The translations under genes were made by a program, and so were the position numbers. Positions 13,486 through 25,574 of a DNA stretch of 64,000 nucleotides are shown in pieces. The stretch covers positions 434,001 through 498,000 of the forward strand of contig VXBA01000662.1 in the NCBI GenBank assembly GCA_013399895.1, written 5' to 3'. Numbering within the stretch: the first letter of the stretch is position 1; every line of letters starts with the position of its first letter. The notes beneath the pieces are model-generated. The model was not told where the DNA came from and searched no databases. It worked only from the letters and a program-made list of their open reading frames with translations. This DNA comes from Serilophus lunatus. Lineage: Eukaryota; Chordata; Aves; Passeriformes; Eurylaimidae.

Positions 13486-13945
13486 CACCCGCACCCACCG
13501 AGCTGTGTGCTGTCTCCTAGCAAGCAGCGGGAGCGCAGGTTTCCCCAGCAGCCTGCGGGGAACGGGAGGGGGAACTGCAGACCTCCTGGAAAGGAGGTGT
13601 TCCCTCTCGGCTGTGCAGCTATGGTGCTTTTCTTTGTCCAGCCCTTTCACGCACCCGCATCGATGCAGTCACCCACACCAGCTCCAGCGTGAGGTTGTCC
13701 CCCTTCCCTCTGGTGCCCAGCCACACTTGGATCAGTGTTCCAGTTTCGTCTCCCAGCACCCCTGCCGCCAGCCCCCGGCCTCCGGATTAGCCGGGATGCG
13801 CACACCTGACTGTCCCCGCTCCCCTTCTCGCCCACCTCCTTTATGTAACCCCACCATTCCCCCACCACTGCCACTCTCCTGGGGCTCGCCCCTTTCCCCA
13901 GATAATTGCAAAACTTCCTCCCTTCTCCCAAGGTGGCGGGCGGGT

Positions 13946-13953
13946 AGGTGAGT
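13946..13953 (+). other. Candidate 5' splice site, plus strand
   Basis: AG|GTGAGT with a following AA, a near-consensus donor (GT at 13948-13949) inside the CpG island. It would end a 5' exon starting upstream in the island. One sequence match alone is weak evidence; transcript data would be decisive. Confidence 0.35.
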
Positions 13954-14044
13954 AACAGGAGGGCGCTCCGTCTGTTACCCTGCGAGGGACACTCCCTTCC
14001 CCTGCGGGAAGCCGAGAGGGATTTCGCCCCACGCTGGGAGCAGA

Positions 14045-14054
14045 CACTCACCCC
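14045..14054 (-). other. Candidate 5' splice site, minus strand
   Basis: Read on the minus strand, GGG|GTGAGTG (GT at 14051-14050) follows a GC-box-rich segment. It is consistent with the end of a minus-strand first exon starting somewhere in 14070-14300. It competes with the plus-strand donor about 100 bases away, so at most one, or both in a divergent or overlapping arrangement, is real. Confidence 0.35.
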
Positions 14055-14702
14055 GCGCCCCGCCCCGCCTGTCCTCTCCGCCGGGGCTGCCCACTTATCC
14101 CCGGCTTTGTGCCGACGGGCAGCCGAGGCCTCTCCAGGCCGTGGGAGGCGCCTGATGCTCGGGGAAGGGGGTGTAGGCAAGCCGGGGGCAGGTGCCACCC
14201 TGGGGGTCCCAGCGCAAGGTGCAGGAGGGGGCTCCTCCTGGACACCCTGGCTCCCGGTGTCTGCCTTACCTGCCTCCCTTCAGAGACCAGGGACATGCCT
14301 GGCAGATGTGTTGGGCCCAAGGGAATGGGCAGGGGAAACACCTCCTGGGGACACAGGGGAGCCCTGCTGCTGGGACACGCACCAGCCCACCATGGTGGCC
14401 ACAAGAGATATTAATAGAAGCCTTTTTATTTCTTTTTCCATGGTTCTATTATTGCAAAATACCAGCTATAACCTGCTTCGGCCTTGCTGCAAAGCCCACC
14501 CTGCAAGGGCGCCCTGGTTCATTCCGAGGAAGCGTTCCTTTCCGACGGTGTTAGACACTTGCTAGCCTGTGGACGTGTGCTAATGCTAGACCGGCATTCC
14601 TTAGAAAATAAAAACACAAAACACAAAGTGATTTCCCACCCCATGATGAAAAGGAGCCTCGGGTTTAAGATTTCACATGTTCCTTCTATCAACCCTCTTT
14701 TT

Positions 14703-14748
14703 GGGGGGCTTTTTGTTTTTTTTGGGGGGGTGGGGTGGTGGAAATGGG
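14703..14748 (+). other. G-rich block, weak quadruplex potential
   Basis: G runs at 14703-14708 (6), 14724-14730 (7), 14732-14735 (4) and 14746-14748 (3), separated by T-rich or mixed loops. The long 15-base first loop makes a stable four-run quadruplex uncertain. Confidence 0.3.
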
Positions 14749-15079
14749 AATAAAAACAGCTATTTAATTTCTCAATGTAAAAAGTGCCTGCTTAAAAAGC
14801 TGTTCACTGTTCTTTGTCCTTGTATAACTTAAAACCACCTGTTTTCAAGTTTGGGCTTGATACATATTTCTTCTCTGTTCCTGTAAGCATTTCAGCACAT
14901 GTTACACATATGCTTACAACTGCAGAGTCCGGAACCTTAATGTTCAGTGTCACCCATAATATTTAGTGCTGTACCACATTTACAAAGCTAGTTGAGTAAT
15001 AGATTAATAACAACTTAAAATAATATGACACATAAGCAATATCTTATTTCTATCACAGCGGAAACTGGTTTTCCAGATA

Positions 15080-15093
15080 CTCTCTCTCTCTCT
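15080..15093. repeat. (CT)n microsatellite
   Basis: About seven CT units, uninterrupted. Confidence 0.9.
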
Positions 15094-18000
15094 ATGTAAA
15101 TGGGCATGTAGCAGAGGTCTAGGTACTGAGCATGCAGTACATTTGTATTTTTAATTATTAAATTCAAACTAAATGTTCATACTTGTCAACGAACCTAAGC
15201 TGGTAGCAGTACCTCTAGCATCTTTAAACTTTCCACTCGTAGCTATGCTCCAGGGAAGAAGGGAAGCTTGCAGTGGGGTTTGTGAGGACATGATATTGCA
15301 CACAGCCTATTTCAGTCTCCAGTAACGGGGGACTTCCCTGCATCTGTTGTGACCATGACAGCAACTGCATGCTGTGAAGTGTGTTTGTCCATGGCAGATG
15401 TTTATCTGGAAATGAGAAAACAAAAATTAGACAAAGAAAAGGCACAAACCACACAGAAAATAATAAATGCAGAATGACGACAGCGATAGATGTGAAAACT
15501 ACTAAACTAATTTTGAGTGCAGTATTTTTCGCTGGGATAACCAAATCTTGTGGTTGAGATAAAACACACTTCTGCATAGGGAGCAGTAGCTGTGCTCTTT
15601 AGAGCTTTTCAAGAAATGAAAGAGCAGTGATTATTTGCAATACTATTTGATAGCTTAATATTAAAATAGTGGCATCCTCATTCCTAACATCAGAAGTCAC
15701 AATTGAAACAAACCGTTTAATAAATGAACACCAATGAGCAGCATATGCCTTTTTCTGTGAAAGACTTCAACTTCTTACTAGGCTCACAGAATTCTAGCCA
15801 AATCACAAACTGTAAGACATGTAGAGAAGAATGTTTTGGGTGGATTTGTTGCATAAAATACTGCTTTGCAGTAGTTTAAAGTGAAGATGTATGACTTTGT
15901 TTGGGGAGCTTTTTGTGATCGTTCCTAGAGGTAACAGAGAAAGGGAGGTGAAATTGTGTGATGAAAGTCCATACAGCCAATGAGCCGAGATGCAGTTGCT
16001 CAAATTTAAAAGTGCTTTGCAAGGGTGTGTTTTCTGTACTGCAAGGCAAGCTTTAAGGTTAAATCTTTACCGTATCTGCAGTAGCAAAGATGACAATAAA
16101 GAAGTTGTAATACCCTGGTCAAGGTGCAGAAGAGTGTGGTGGGGAGGCTATCCTGGGATGCTGGGATGGCACAAGGGAGCACACCGAGGGTAAGAGCCAG
16201 CGAGCAGCCCAAAACAGTTACTTAAGATGGTGTTTATTCAGGTATCTACTGCAGCCATAAAAATAGGTGTGCAAGGGAATATCCAGGCAGAGCCTTTCCC
16301 AATCAGCAAGGCGTGCCTCGAGGCGCACCGCCGTGAAGGGTGAGGTGCAGAGGGGCCCTCCTGTAATGAGAGGTGTGTGGAGCATTCTGAGGACAGCGCA
16401 GAGCAGGAGGAGCCAGGCTGCAGTGGAAATGGCTCTCCTTGTCTCTCCCCACTTCCCTGCAGCCTCCAGCCATGCTGCCAGCCACAGAGCAAATGCCTGA
16501 GGACTGGGGGTGGGAGAGCCTGCCAGATGTGGCAATGTTGGGGGTGTGGAAGGTAGAGAGAGAACATGAGATAAATAACCCCAAACAAACCCTTTTTCTT
16601 ACTCTTTATTTCAAAACAGACATTAGGGCCTGTCTTTCCTAGGATTTTTTGAATGTTTTTTTATTTTTTTAAACCCTGCTGTAACTGCTGCTGATCTGGT
16701 GAAATAGGCGAGTCCAGCAGCAGCCCCTCCCTTTGGAGTTGGTCTTGCCTGGTTTGCCTCACAGTGAGGCGAAGTTGCTTGGCTTCACTTCTTTTTTACC
16801 TTGGGACAGGTCAGAAACTTTAGCCTGAGGTAAAAAACTGCACCTCTTTTCGAGGCAAAGGCAAGGCCTCACTCTGCCTCAGCCGTCTCTCTCCGTAATT
16901 GGAATTTCAGCAAGTACCTGCCCCTAAGATGAATGTTGTGCAGCATTCCCAGGCACGCCCCGCCTCGAATGCCAGCCTGATCTTCCTCCGGGCCCCAACA
17001 CAGCATCAACAGCTGTCTCCCTCTCACAGCAATGCACAAGCTACTGCTTCATGCTGCTCCCCCATCAGCAGGCAGGGAGATGTCTGCACCGTCTCGGGGA
17101 CCTGGGTACAAATAGCTACCCAGGCAAAATTCTTGCTTGGAAAGGTCTTATTTTTTCTCTGCTGGCCCCATTTTCTAAGATTTATATGACCAGTTTCTAA
17201 ACTCTTCTTAAGTGAGGAGATAATGTATTTAAAACATATGTGCTTCCCGTAATGCTGCATGCTCTTTGCTGTCTGTCTCTTGCCCTGTCTGCGTTCACAG
17301 AAGGTACCCATGCATATGGAAACAATCAGGCTACCCAAAAGACAACACACTTGATACTGCTAATTACACGGAGTAAACACCGCTGGGACTATAACTGGTC
17401 TCTAGGTTTGAGTCAGTGTTTTGCTGCTGAGCTAAAGAAGAAAGTCTATTATGTGCATTCGTATTATAGCCAGCTAAGTCCCTGCTGCACATATTGCTGA
17501 TTTCTGTACATGCTACATGGCAAAGAGCCAAGGAATTGTAGTGCAAACAGGATTTTATAACTAGCATTATTTAAGGATGGGCAAACCGTGAAGCTCTGAA
17601 AGTTAATGATTCTAGTGCACTTTCAATTAATTTTTATTGTCAAGCTATATTTCAGGGTACTAAAGACCTCTTGCGATGACAAGAAGGAGTGCGTGGGAAC
17701 AGGCGGGAATACACTATGCATTGTTATTCTCTTGGACTTATAGAACAGCAAATAACCTATCTGGCTGGCAAGTTATTTTTTTCCTCTCGTGTTATATGCA
17801 ATTAATCTCTGTGCTGAGCTTCCCCTCAGAAAACACATTTTTAGCAATATAAATAAAGTATTAGGCATCGTATTGCACAAATGGTACAACTGAGCCCCTG
17901 CAAAGAAGTAAATATCACCTATTTCACTAAGAATATCTGTACTACGTGTGTTGCTAAGACAATCTTACAGTAGCCTGATACAGATATCACTAAATGGATT

Positions 18001-21000
18001 TTAAAGTACTAACTACATTATAATGACTTATAGAAGGAACTTCTGAGAGAACGGTCTATTTTAAAACACAAGTGCACACAGGAGTCTACATGCCATAGGT
18101 TTCAAAGTCTGGGTTTAGGCATGCTGCACATGGGCAATCACAGTGACAAAGCCTGGCCTTGTATGATGAGCATCGAGCTGACCACTTCAGCTCCTTCCCT
18201 GCCCCTCTGAAGCCATAGGCCAGAGCCATGTGTCTGCTGACCAGAAGCTCTGGCTAGCTGGTGAGTTTTGCCTGCTTTTTTCTTGCAGAGGATACAAGTT
18301 TGTGCTTCTACTCAGATACTGACAGATTTAGAGGGTTGTGCTATTTTGAAACTCTTTTGAATTTGACTGAGAGACCATAGCAGACTTGAAACAGATTACA
18401 GGAAAACTGAGGAAAAGAGCAGTTGCATAAGCCTAATTTCCTTAGGAAACGTAAGGGAAAAATTCCCACTGCAAGCCCAGTTCAAACAAAAACACACACT
18501 TTGGAAAGTATTGGTATAGCAGGGCCACAGTCAGGTGTCCTTCTCTAGACTGCAACTGAGGGAGGGGGCTGCTGTGGTTGGCTCCTTTCTCCACTGTCCC
18601 AAGTTACTGCTTTATCAGATGGGTTGGTACAGCTGTTTGTCTACCTGTCCTTTATGCGAGTTCTGTGAAATCATCCACTCAAAAGAAAAGACATGCTTTT
18701 CAGGGTGAATGCATGGTGGGGTTTTTTTAGCCCAACGATCCTTAAAACAAATCTTTAGAGCTTAGCTACACAAACACTTGACTTGGTGTCATGGGACAGC
18801 AGGTGTAAGTCTTTCTATGGGCGTGTGAGGGATGAGGGGGAGCTATACCAAAGGGCTCTGCTTCAGTTTGAACAGTTGTACATCTGTGACCTGAAGTGGC
18901 AAAAACCAGTGTCAGTTCTATTCTGGTGTATCTACTCTTCTCAAGTCCACCAAGACCATAAAGTGATCTTAAGCCTGCTGCTGTGGTGTATGTCCCTGCT
19001 GGCTGGTTGCTCTGTGGCTGGCTGCTATCATCACCACAGGGTACCCACGGCAGCACTTCCTTTGAACTCACCAGTTTTGGCAGATCCAGCCTACACTGAT
19101 TTTGCCAGTTAAGCTGTATCATACCAATTTGAGAATTTAAATAATGGTAATGATGTGCCCACACCATTTTAAATGTAAGCCGAGACTTAATGTCTTAACA
19201 CCAGGCTGATTTCCATGTGAAAGCTGGCATGTGACAGCCAGAGTATGAACTTGTGGACACTGTCCACCTGCACCTAGGCCCTATAGATGTTGATGTAGGC
19301 TGTGGCAGGACTTCCTGTCTCGAGCTTTTCCCTAGTGCTGGAGGTTCCTGCTCCTTCAGATACAGGCAGTAAGCTGTGGGTTGACCACTTCTTGACTTGC
19401 TTTGGGTCCTCCCTTGTAACACTGAAGTAGTAGGCCCTCTCTAACCTAACTCATCCAGACTGAAAACATGTGAGAAGCATTCAAACACAGCTGAGCAAAG
19501 CAGATCTGAAGGTACGGTAGCTACAGGCTGGGACAACAGACTTTTCCACCAGCACCTCAGCTTGGGAGGATGTGAATTTGTAGCCTAGTTACCTGTGCAG
19601 ACATTGTCAGATTATCTCTAGAGGGTTTATTGCAGAGAGAAATGGTTCTTATTTCTAGCATGAAACCACAAAGCTCCTCCTTTGGGCTGGAATTGTGCTC
19701 CAGGTAATGGGGGCAACTCTTCAGATCGTCTGTGTCTCCGCTGAATATGGGTAGACACGATCTTGAGTATGCAGAGTGGGAGGTAGCTCACCCCTCTTTG
19801 AAATGCAGGTAGGTACTTCATTGCTGATTGCAAACCAAAACATATTCATGAGGAAGCTTTCTGCTGCAACCAAAGTGAGACTTTACCCTTGGCTTTCTTA
19901 TTGCTACCTCTGCAGTCACCACATCCTTCTCTTGTCACCAGCAGCTTTCAGTTTAGAAAGTGGCAACAAGGTATGGTATTCAGCACTAAGTAAGAAGTAA
20001 GTCTTTGAGTTTGTGGGGGAAGGGAAGAATTGATGGAGGGGTTAAAATTTGCTCTTTGAAAGCAGGGAACACTGAAAGGTCCACCTGAGGAGAATGTTTC
20101 TGGCGTGCTGCAGTTCTGTGTTGCTTCCCTGCATTTCTTGTGGAGACAAGCCCCAAGGAATCTGAAGACTTGGCTTATTTTCCTGATCCTGCAACAGATT
20201 CCCTGTCTTGCCCGGCTAAGGGCAAGTCCTTTAAGATCACATTTTCAAGCATGAGCCCTGTAGCTTGAGATATCCACAATCTGTCTTGCACATGTATTAA
20301 TCACTTACAGCTCTAGCCAAAATTAACAGAAGTTGCCTGTACACAGAAGTGCACTGAAAATTAAATGCTACTTAAAAAAACAGGGCCAAATCTGTCTCAT
20401 CTTGCTTATATGTTCACTGGAGGTAGTAACACCTGTCCAGTTGGGGAGACATCAGGCTAAATTAATTAATATTTGTAAAGCATGTGAAGTGATTGGGATT
20501 TTTAAGCATTACTTACAAATGTAACTGAGAAGAGCTCTTTGAGCATTTTTTCTCTTGTTTGGACATTTTATTAGATTCAAATAAGGATAAACATTACATC
20601 CTTCATCAGTAAGCTTGCTGCCCACAAAGAATTTGGTTTTGCTGTGAAGGATTAGAGCACGAGATTTTGGTTCCTCTCACTTGTTTATGGCATGAATTTG
20701 GTACTCATAAATCACTGCAGGTCAGAACACTGCTGTTCCCTTAGCACAAGGTAAGAAAGCACAGAATCACTCTTTAATGTTGTGCAATTGGACAGGATTT
20801 GGCTTGTCCTGATTTTGTATTTGGAGAAGAGAGGCTGCCCTTTGTGCTTGATGGTTTACCTCTTTTTCTCCTGAAGGTCCAGTGGAGAAATCTGACTAGG
20901 TATGTTTGCCTCACTCACTCACTGCCTGATCTTTGTCTGTGTTTTGCACAAATTAAAGAACAGCTTCCTCCCTTTTGCTTTCTGTGGGATTTCCCAGAGT

Positions 21001-22173
21001 TTCACCAGGCTGCAGTTTGATGAACTCTTCAAGCTGGCACTGATGCTGAAAGAAGCAGTTGTATCATCTTTAGACCTGGTCCAGAGTGCATGTAGCTGTA
21101 AGGTGGATCAGATCAGGGAAGCAATCTGGCTCAGAAAATAACCATTTCTGGTTTTTAATCAGCTTAGTTTTGTATGGTTCAGTGTAATGGTAGTGCTGAA
21201 CAGCAGGGAAAGAGATGGAGTTGCAGAGAGGAGGAGTCAAGGTCCAGTCCTTCTGGTGGCCTTGCATGGTGGTGTTTGCAGAAATTTATGCAGTCTTGCT
21301 ATTTGCCATGCTGTGTCTTTTCATCTCTTTTAGTGCCACTATCTCTTGGTGATGGGGAGGGTTATGGCAATAAGTTAATGTTACTCAGTAGCCAGCAAGC
21401 AATGGGGATAAAGACCCATATTGTGCCTTTCTCATCCCAAGGCTATCCTCCTCCCCCCTTCTATTCTTTGGTTTACTCAGTAGAGCTACTCTGATTCACA
21501 TAAGCTAACAATCTGTTTGAGAAGGAACAATTAGGCCTATAGAAGTTGTTGACATCTTATTTTCATTTTTTTTTCAATGCCATAGTGAGTACTCCAGTTC
21601 AGCTTGTCCTTCTGTGTCCTCCAACTCAGGCATTCCTCCCAGATGCAAAGACCCTGTGAGGTTGAGGACAGAACAGTGTCTCTCTCAAACATTTTAGACC
21701 AAGAAACTGCTGGGGACACTTAGCATTTCTCACAGACCATGATGTGGCTGCTGAGCAGGCTATTAATTGAAAACACTGCTCAGACCAGGCAGGCTCCCAG
21801 GGCCAGCTGCAGGCTGCTTCCTGTGCCCTCTGAGCCTGTAGTGCTGGCAGTTGCTGGAAGGCTGGGGAGGATGAAGTGCAGTTGCAGGAGGCCGTAAGAA
21901 CAGCTTGGGTATCTTTTCCAGGAAGTTGAGTGCACGCTCCCTGCTTCTTCTTTCTCTGTGGTCTTTAGGAGTTCAGCTTAAATCAGAAAACAGCATCCTG
22001 CTGAAGAGCCAATGGCCCTAGAAACAGATTCCTACTATAAAAAAGCCTAAGGGAGCCAGATGCCCCCGACCCTGACAGAGATTTATCAAGTGGCTGATCG
22101 TATCACCTTTCACTTTGCTTTGGCAAGGGAGGAAGCATGGAATGATGGAAAGTTTTCAGGTGGTACTTTCAGA

Positions 22174-22186
22174 AAGTATTTAAAGG
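22174..22186 (+). promoter_or_regulatory. TATA-like box upstream of second CpG island
   Basis: GTATTTAAAGG on the plus strand (about 22174-22184), about 250 bases before the second CpG island begins. It could position a transcription start near 22210. No initiator or other core element stands out, and AT-rich matches of this kind are common. Confidence 0.25.
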
Positions 22187-22419
22187 GGTCTTTTTTCGTT
22201 TAAGTGTTGCAGACAGGAAAGAATCGTTCTATGCCACGCAGCGCCAGCACAGGGACAGAAAGGAGGTGGGTAGGTACTAAGCAGCAGTCACTCCTGAGAA
22301 GTCCTTCCTGAAGGCAGCATGCTGCAGATGAGTGCTTCGTGAGGGGTTGGATCAGGTCATTGCCATGGAAGGGAAATCTGTTAATCGTGTCTCCTGGGAC
22401 ATGGGAGGCTCTACAAGAC

Positions 22420-22960
22420 GACTCCTGGGGCGGGTGAATCTTCGGCCAGAGAACCGCTTTGGAGATGAGAGAGAGAATGAGCGAGCAAGATTGATGCTCG
22501 GCCGTGCCACCATCAGCCTTTGCAAAACCAGCGCTTCCAAGCCCTCCTGCGGGAGTGTCTTTCTGCAGCAGAAGGACGGCTCTCGCTCGTCGGCGTGCCC
22601 GGCCTGCACGGCGGCTGGAGGACGCTGCTGGCGAGCACGGCTCGGGGCAGTCCCGGGCGTGTCTCCGGAGGCGCTGCCGGGCGCAGGTGCTGCCGCCGGG
22701 ATGGTGCCGCCCGGCCCGCGATCCCGGGGCTCCCGCGGGCCGCCAGAGGGCGCGCCCCCGCCAGCCCCGCCCAGCCAGGCTGCGCTCAGCCGGGCGGGCT
22801 TGGGACGACAGCCGGGGGGAGCGTCAGCCTGGGGACATCGCAGCCCCTCTGCCCCTGCGGCTGCCGTGACGCGGATCGGGGGCTGTTGCACAGGACGTCC
22901 CTTTTGAAGCTATCTCGTGGCACACAGCTGGGCCCCGGGAGCAGGGTCCTAGGTTGGAAC
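22420..22960. promoter_or_regulatory. Second CpG island, candidate promoter or insulator
   Basis: Very CpG-dense: I count about 40 CpG in the 300 bases 22561-22860 alone, with several CCCGCC/CCGCCC boxes. Flanks fall sharply to AT-rich sequence. Overlapping long open frames on both strands (22332-22907 plus; 22352-22891 minus) reflect GC richness and show no known domain. A near-consensus CTCF core sits at 22740-22753. Unlike the first island, I see no strong donor on either strand inside it; the best is a moderate plus-strand CGG|GTGAAT near 22435. It may be an alternative promoter of the same locus, a lncRNA promoter, or an unmethylated boundary element. Confidence 0.65.
22740..22753 (+). 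promoter_or_regulatory. CTCF-binding motif
   Basis: CCGCCAGAGGGCGC matches the vertebrate CTCF core CCASYAGRKGGCRS at 13 of 14 positions; only the third base differs. CTCF is an architectural zinc-finger protein whose sites often lie in CpG islands. Occupancy cannot be judged from sequence, especially as the site contains CpG and may be methylation-sensitive. Confidence 0.5.
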
Positions 22961-25574
22961 GAAGCCTTCTTGGAATAAGTAAATACCAAGGGTTTATATC
23001 CTATTTAGCTAGCAGAGAGTTTGTGCATTTTGCTGCAGCTTGCAGACCAGATATGGGTGGGTACTTCTTGTTTTCCTTCCTCTTTATATTTCCAGTCTGG
23101 GAAACACCAAAAAAGTTAGTGAGAAGAGTAACAACATCTGAGAGAGAGAGCGAGAGAGAGAGAAGAAAGCATGAGGCAGTCTTGCCCGGAAGCCAGGCTC
23201 AGGAGATGGTAACACAGAGGAGCTATTCATTCTGAGAGCCAGTTGCTCTTCGCCCTGCTAGATTATAAATTGGACACCTTATTAAGAGCTGATCCTCCAG
23301 CAGCCCCACCCAGGGTTGCGCTCATGCGCTTAACCAGTGGAACGTAATCCCATTTCACTAGTGATGCCTGTTACTGGATAAGCACATGTGCAAGCGTGGC
23401 ACAGGATACAAGGCAGAAAGAAGCAGCACTCTGACTTTTTTTCTGAATTGCCAGTTTAAGACAAAAAGTGTTTTGGGAGAGAACGGGGAAGAGGTTGGTT
23501 TGCACTAAAATTTGGGCACTTTTATGATGATGCCAGCTGCCTTGCCAAATAATAAAACCAGCATAATTTTCGTTTCTATTTTTTGCTTGTTTTCTCTGTT
23601 CTAACTCAAAAGTATTGGCTCCCTGACACAGTGTGCCAACCTAAATGTTGCTGCTGGAATCAAGAACTGGAAGAGCCTGCAAGATATAACCCCACCAAGG
23701 CATAGGTTTGAGTGGGCCTCTTCAGTGATTCCAAGTTTCTATTCTGATGATTTGCTTGGTCACTTATTTGTTGTCGGATTATCCCTAAAATCTGCATAAA
23801 TTTAGGCAGATGTCAAGTTGAATGGTTGTTAGGGTGAAAATCTCATGGAAACTCTAGTTTAACAAATTCAGCAAAGTTTTGTCAACCTTGGCAAGACTTC
23901 CAAGTTTTTCAAACTTCCTACACCTTTTAACCATTTGAAAAGTTGTCTGACTGGCATTTGAAATGCTCAGAGTTATTGCCAGGTTTTGTCAGAAAAAAAT
24001 TACTTGACATGCATTCTTCAGGGCTTATTTTTGTGCTGAAAAAACCGGGATGGAGTATTATAAACCTGTTTTAGTGCCTCTGAACAGTATCCCTGCTCAT
24101 ACATGCACATTTTTCCTTCCAGGCAAAACCAGCTGAGGGACTGATGGAATGCTAGACACATTATGAAAATTCTGCATTGTCAGAGCATTTTTATGGAATA
24201 TTGTATAGATACGTGTCTGGTTGGTTCTTCTGTAGACATACCTCTGTTTTACTTTGATTGGCAGGCAATTTAAACATAGTTAGATGTATTACAACTGAGC
24301 AGTGGTCAGAAAATTAAAATGTGACATACAAATGCAATCTTAAAATAGGGTCCGCTCCCTGTGTAGCAGTGAGTTATGGACATTGATTCAGGTGTATTTC
24401 AATGGTATCATCTGGAATTTTTGTCTTGTTCTGTCCTCACGTAGTTGAAAAGCAGCTTTTGGGTTTGTTTTAGGAGGAAAAAAATTTCTTTTAGATCTCA
24501 TTATCATTAATGATTCATTTGTCATTTGAAAATGTTTGTATGATTCTCTCCAGGTTCTGAGTCCCTGGCTGTTACTGGTGTGCTGGAAAGCAATGACTCC
24601 TCAGATGTTCCTGTATACCTTTATCTATCTGCCTCCAATTACTTTATGAGCTCATGAAAATGAACACAAGGCATCTTTGGCATTCCTCTCTCCCATTTCT
24701 TCTACTATTTTTCAGATAGGGCACTTTTGCCAGTATCTATTTCCTCTGTGTTTATGGCTGTTTGTGTATGTGATTCCAGGCACCCTCCCTTCTCACCTCC
24801 ACAAAAATTTGAGCCCATTGGCAAAACAACACAGATCTGAAAGTGAAGTTCCTGTGAGGTTGAAGGAGAGAGGCAGATGGGTACATGAGAGGGCCTGTTT
24901 GTGCTAGAAGCGACAACATGCTACTAGCTCACCTCACCTTTTATCAGGCACCAGAGAACTCCCACTGGACTGTGCCCTTGGAAATCAGACTTCATCCTGC
25001 CTATCAGCCACGGACTGCTTGTTAACACACATGGCTTTGGAATAGAGATGGGAAGGCTGGATTGAAAAACTGGAGTTTTGCTTTTGTTCTGTACTTTTGA
25101 GATGTATGTTTGTCTCCTGCAGGTGATCAGGAGGCCGTAGTTGTGTACAGGGAATCTCCGTCCCTGGTGCTCACACCCTCCAAAGTAGGTATTTCTCTTG
25201 TTTCAGGGTAATATAACTGTCAGGTTTCAACAATGTCATGTTTCAGAAGTGTGGATTCCCTTAAATGAATTTTTGCTAAGGTCATGAAGGCTTTGAAAAT
25301 AAGGGCAAAGCCTTAAGTTTAAGCAGGGACTGAGTAGTCAGCAGAGCAAAGAACACTTGTTTGGTGGTCTTGTGCTGCTGAGTAAATGGTCTGGAGCATT
25401 CCTGTATGGGTTGTCATTTTTGAACTCACTAGGCTGTAGAAATCAAGCATAAGGGCCAAGTCCAATCTTTCAAGTTATCTGACTGAAAATAGTGCTGAAG
25501 GATTGAGGCATTTACAGCAACAACTATTGGCACTTTCAAGATGATAGAGTTCAGATGAACATTAAATCTTCAAT
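22961..25574. other. Gene-free stretch
   Basis: AT-rich with no gene recognised. It holds one GA-repeat (23140-23163) and otherwise no repeat I can name. Confidence 0.65.
23140..23163. repeat. (GA)n microsatellite
   Basis: About twelve GA units with one C interruption at 23151. Confidence 0.9.

Larger units (their letters stand above)
13395..14260. promoter_or_regulatory. CpG island, candidate promoter
   Basis: The sequence changes abruptly from AT-rich flanks to GC-rich DNA with many CpG dinucleotides; by eye there are about 17 in the 180 bases from 13981 to 14160. In bird genomes, where CpG outside islands is depleted, such blocks usually mark unmethylated promoters. Tandem Sp1-type GC boxes (CCCCGCCCCGCC, about 14058-14069) lie in the middle. 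Good splice-donor sequences face both ways: plus at 13948 and minus at 14051. There is no TATA box in an obvious place, as usual for CpG promoters. The open frames on both strands (13241-13951, 13647-14198, 13948-14565) are GC-rich by-products and are not supported as proteins. The transcribed direction and the gene are not determined. Confidence 0.65.
14351..22170. other. Gene-free stretch
   Basis: No gene recognised. A G-rich block lies at 14703-14748 and a short CT repeat at 15080-15093. Open frames on both strands are below about 135 codons and carry no recognised motif. Scattered donor- and acceptor-like sequences occur at the density expected by chance. Confidence 0.65.

Noticed and set aside
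13241..14565. Long open frames on both strands of the first CpG island (up to 236 codons)
   Set aside because: Same GC effect; one crosses the N at 13485, at least one relies on a non-ATG start, and none shows a known family.
20754..20775. CACAGAATCAC, looking like a reversed CR1 tail
   Set aside because: No other CR1 3' sequence lies beside it.
20877..20899. Possible 23-nt microexon (CTGAAG|G ... TAG|GTATGT)
   Set aside because: Both splice signals are good, but two of three frames have stops, the length shifts frame, and short acceptor-donor pairs are frequent by chance.
22332..22907. Long open frames on both strands across the second CpG island (191 and 179 codons)
   Set aside because: GC-rich sequence has few stop codons; both strands are open at once, composition is Arg/Pro/Ala/Gly-rich, and no domain is seen.
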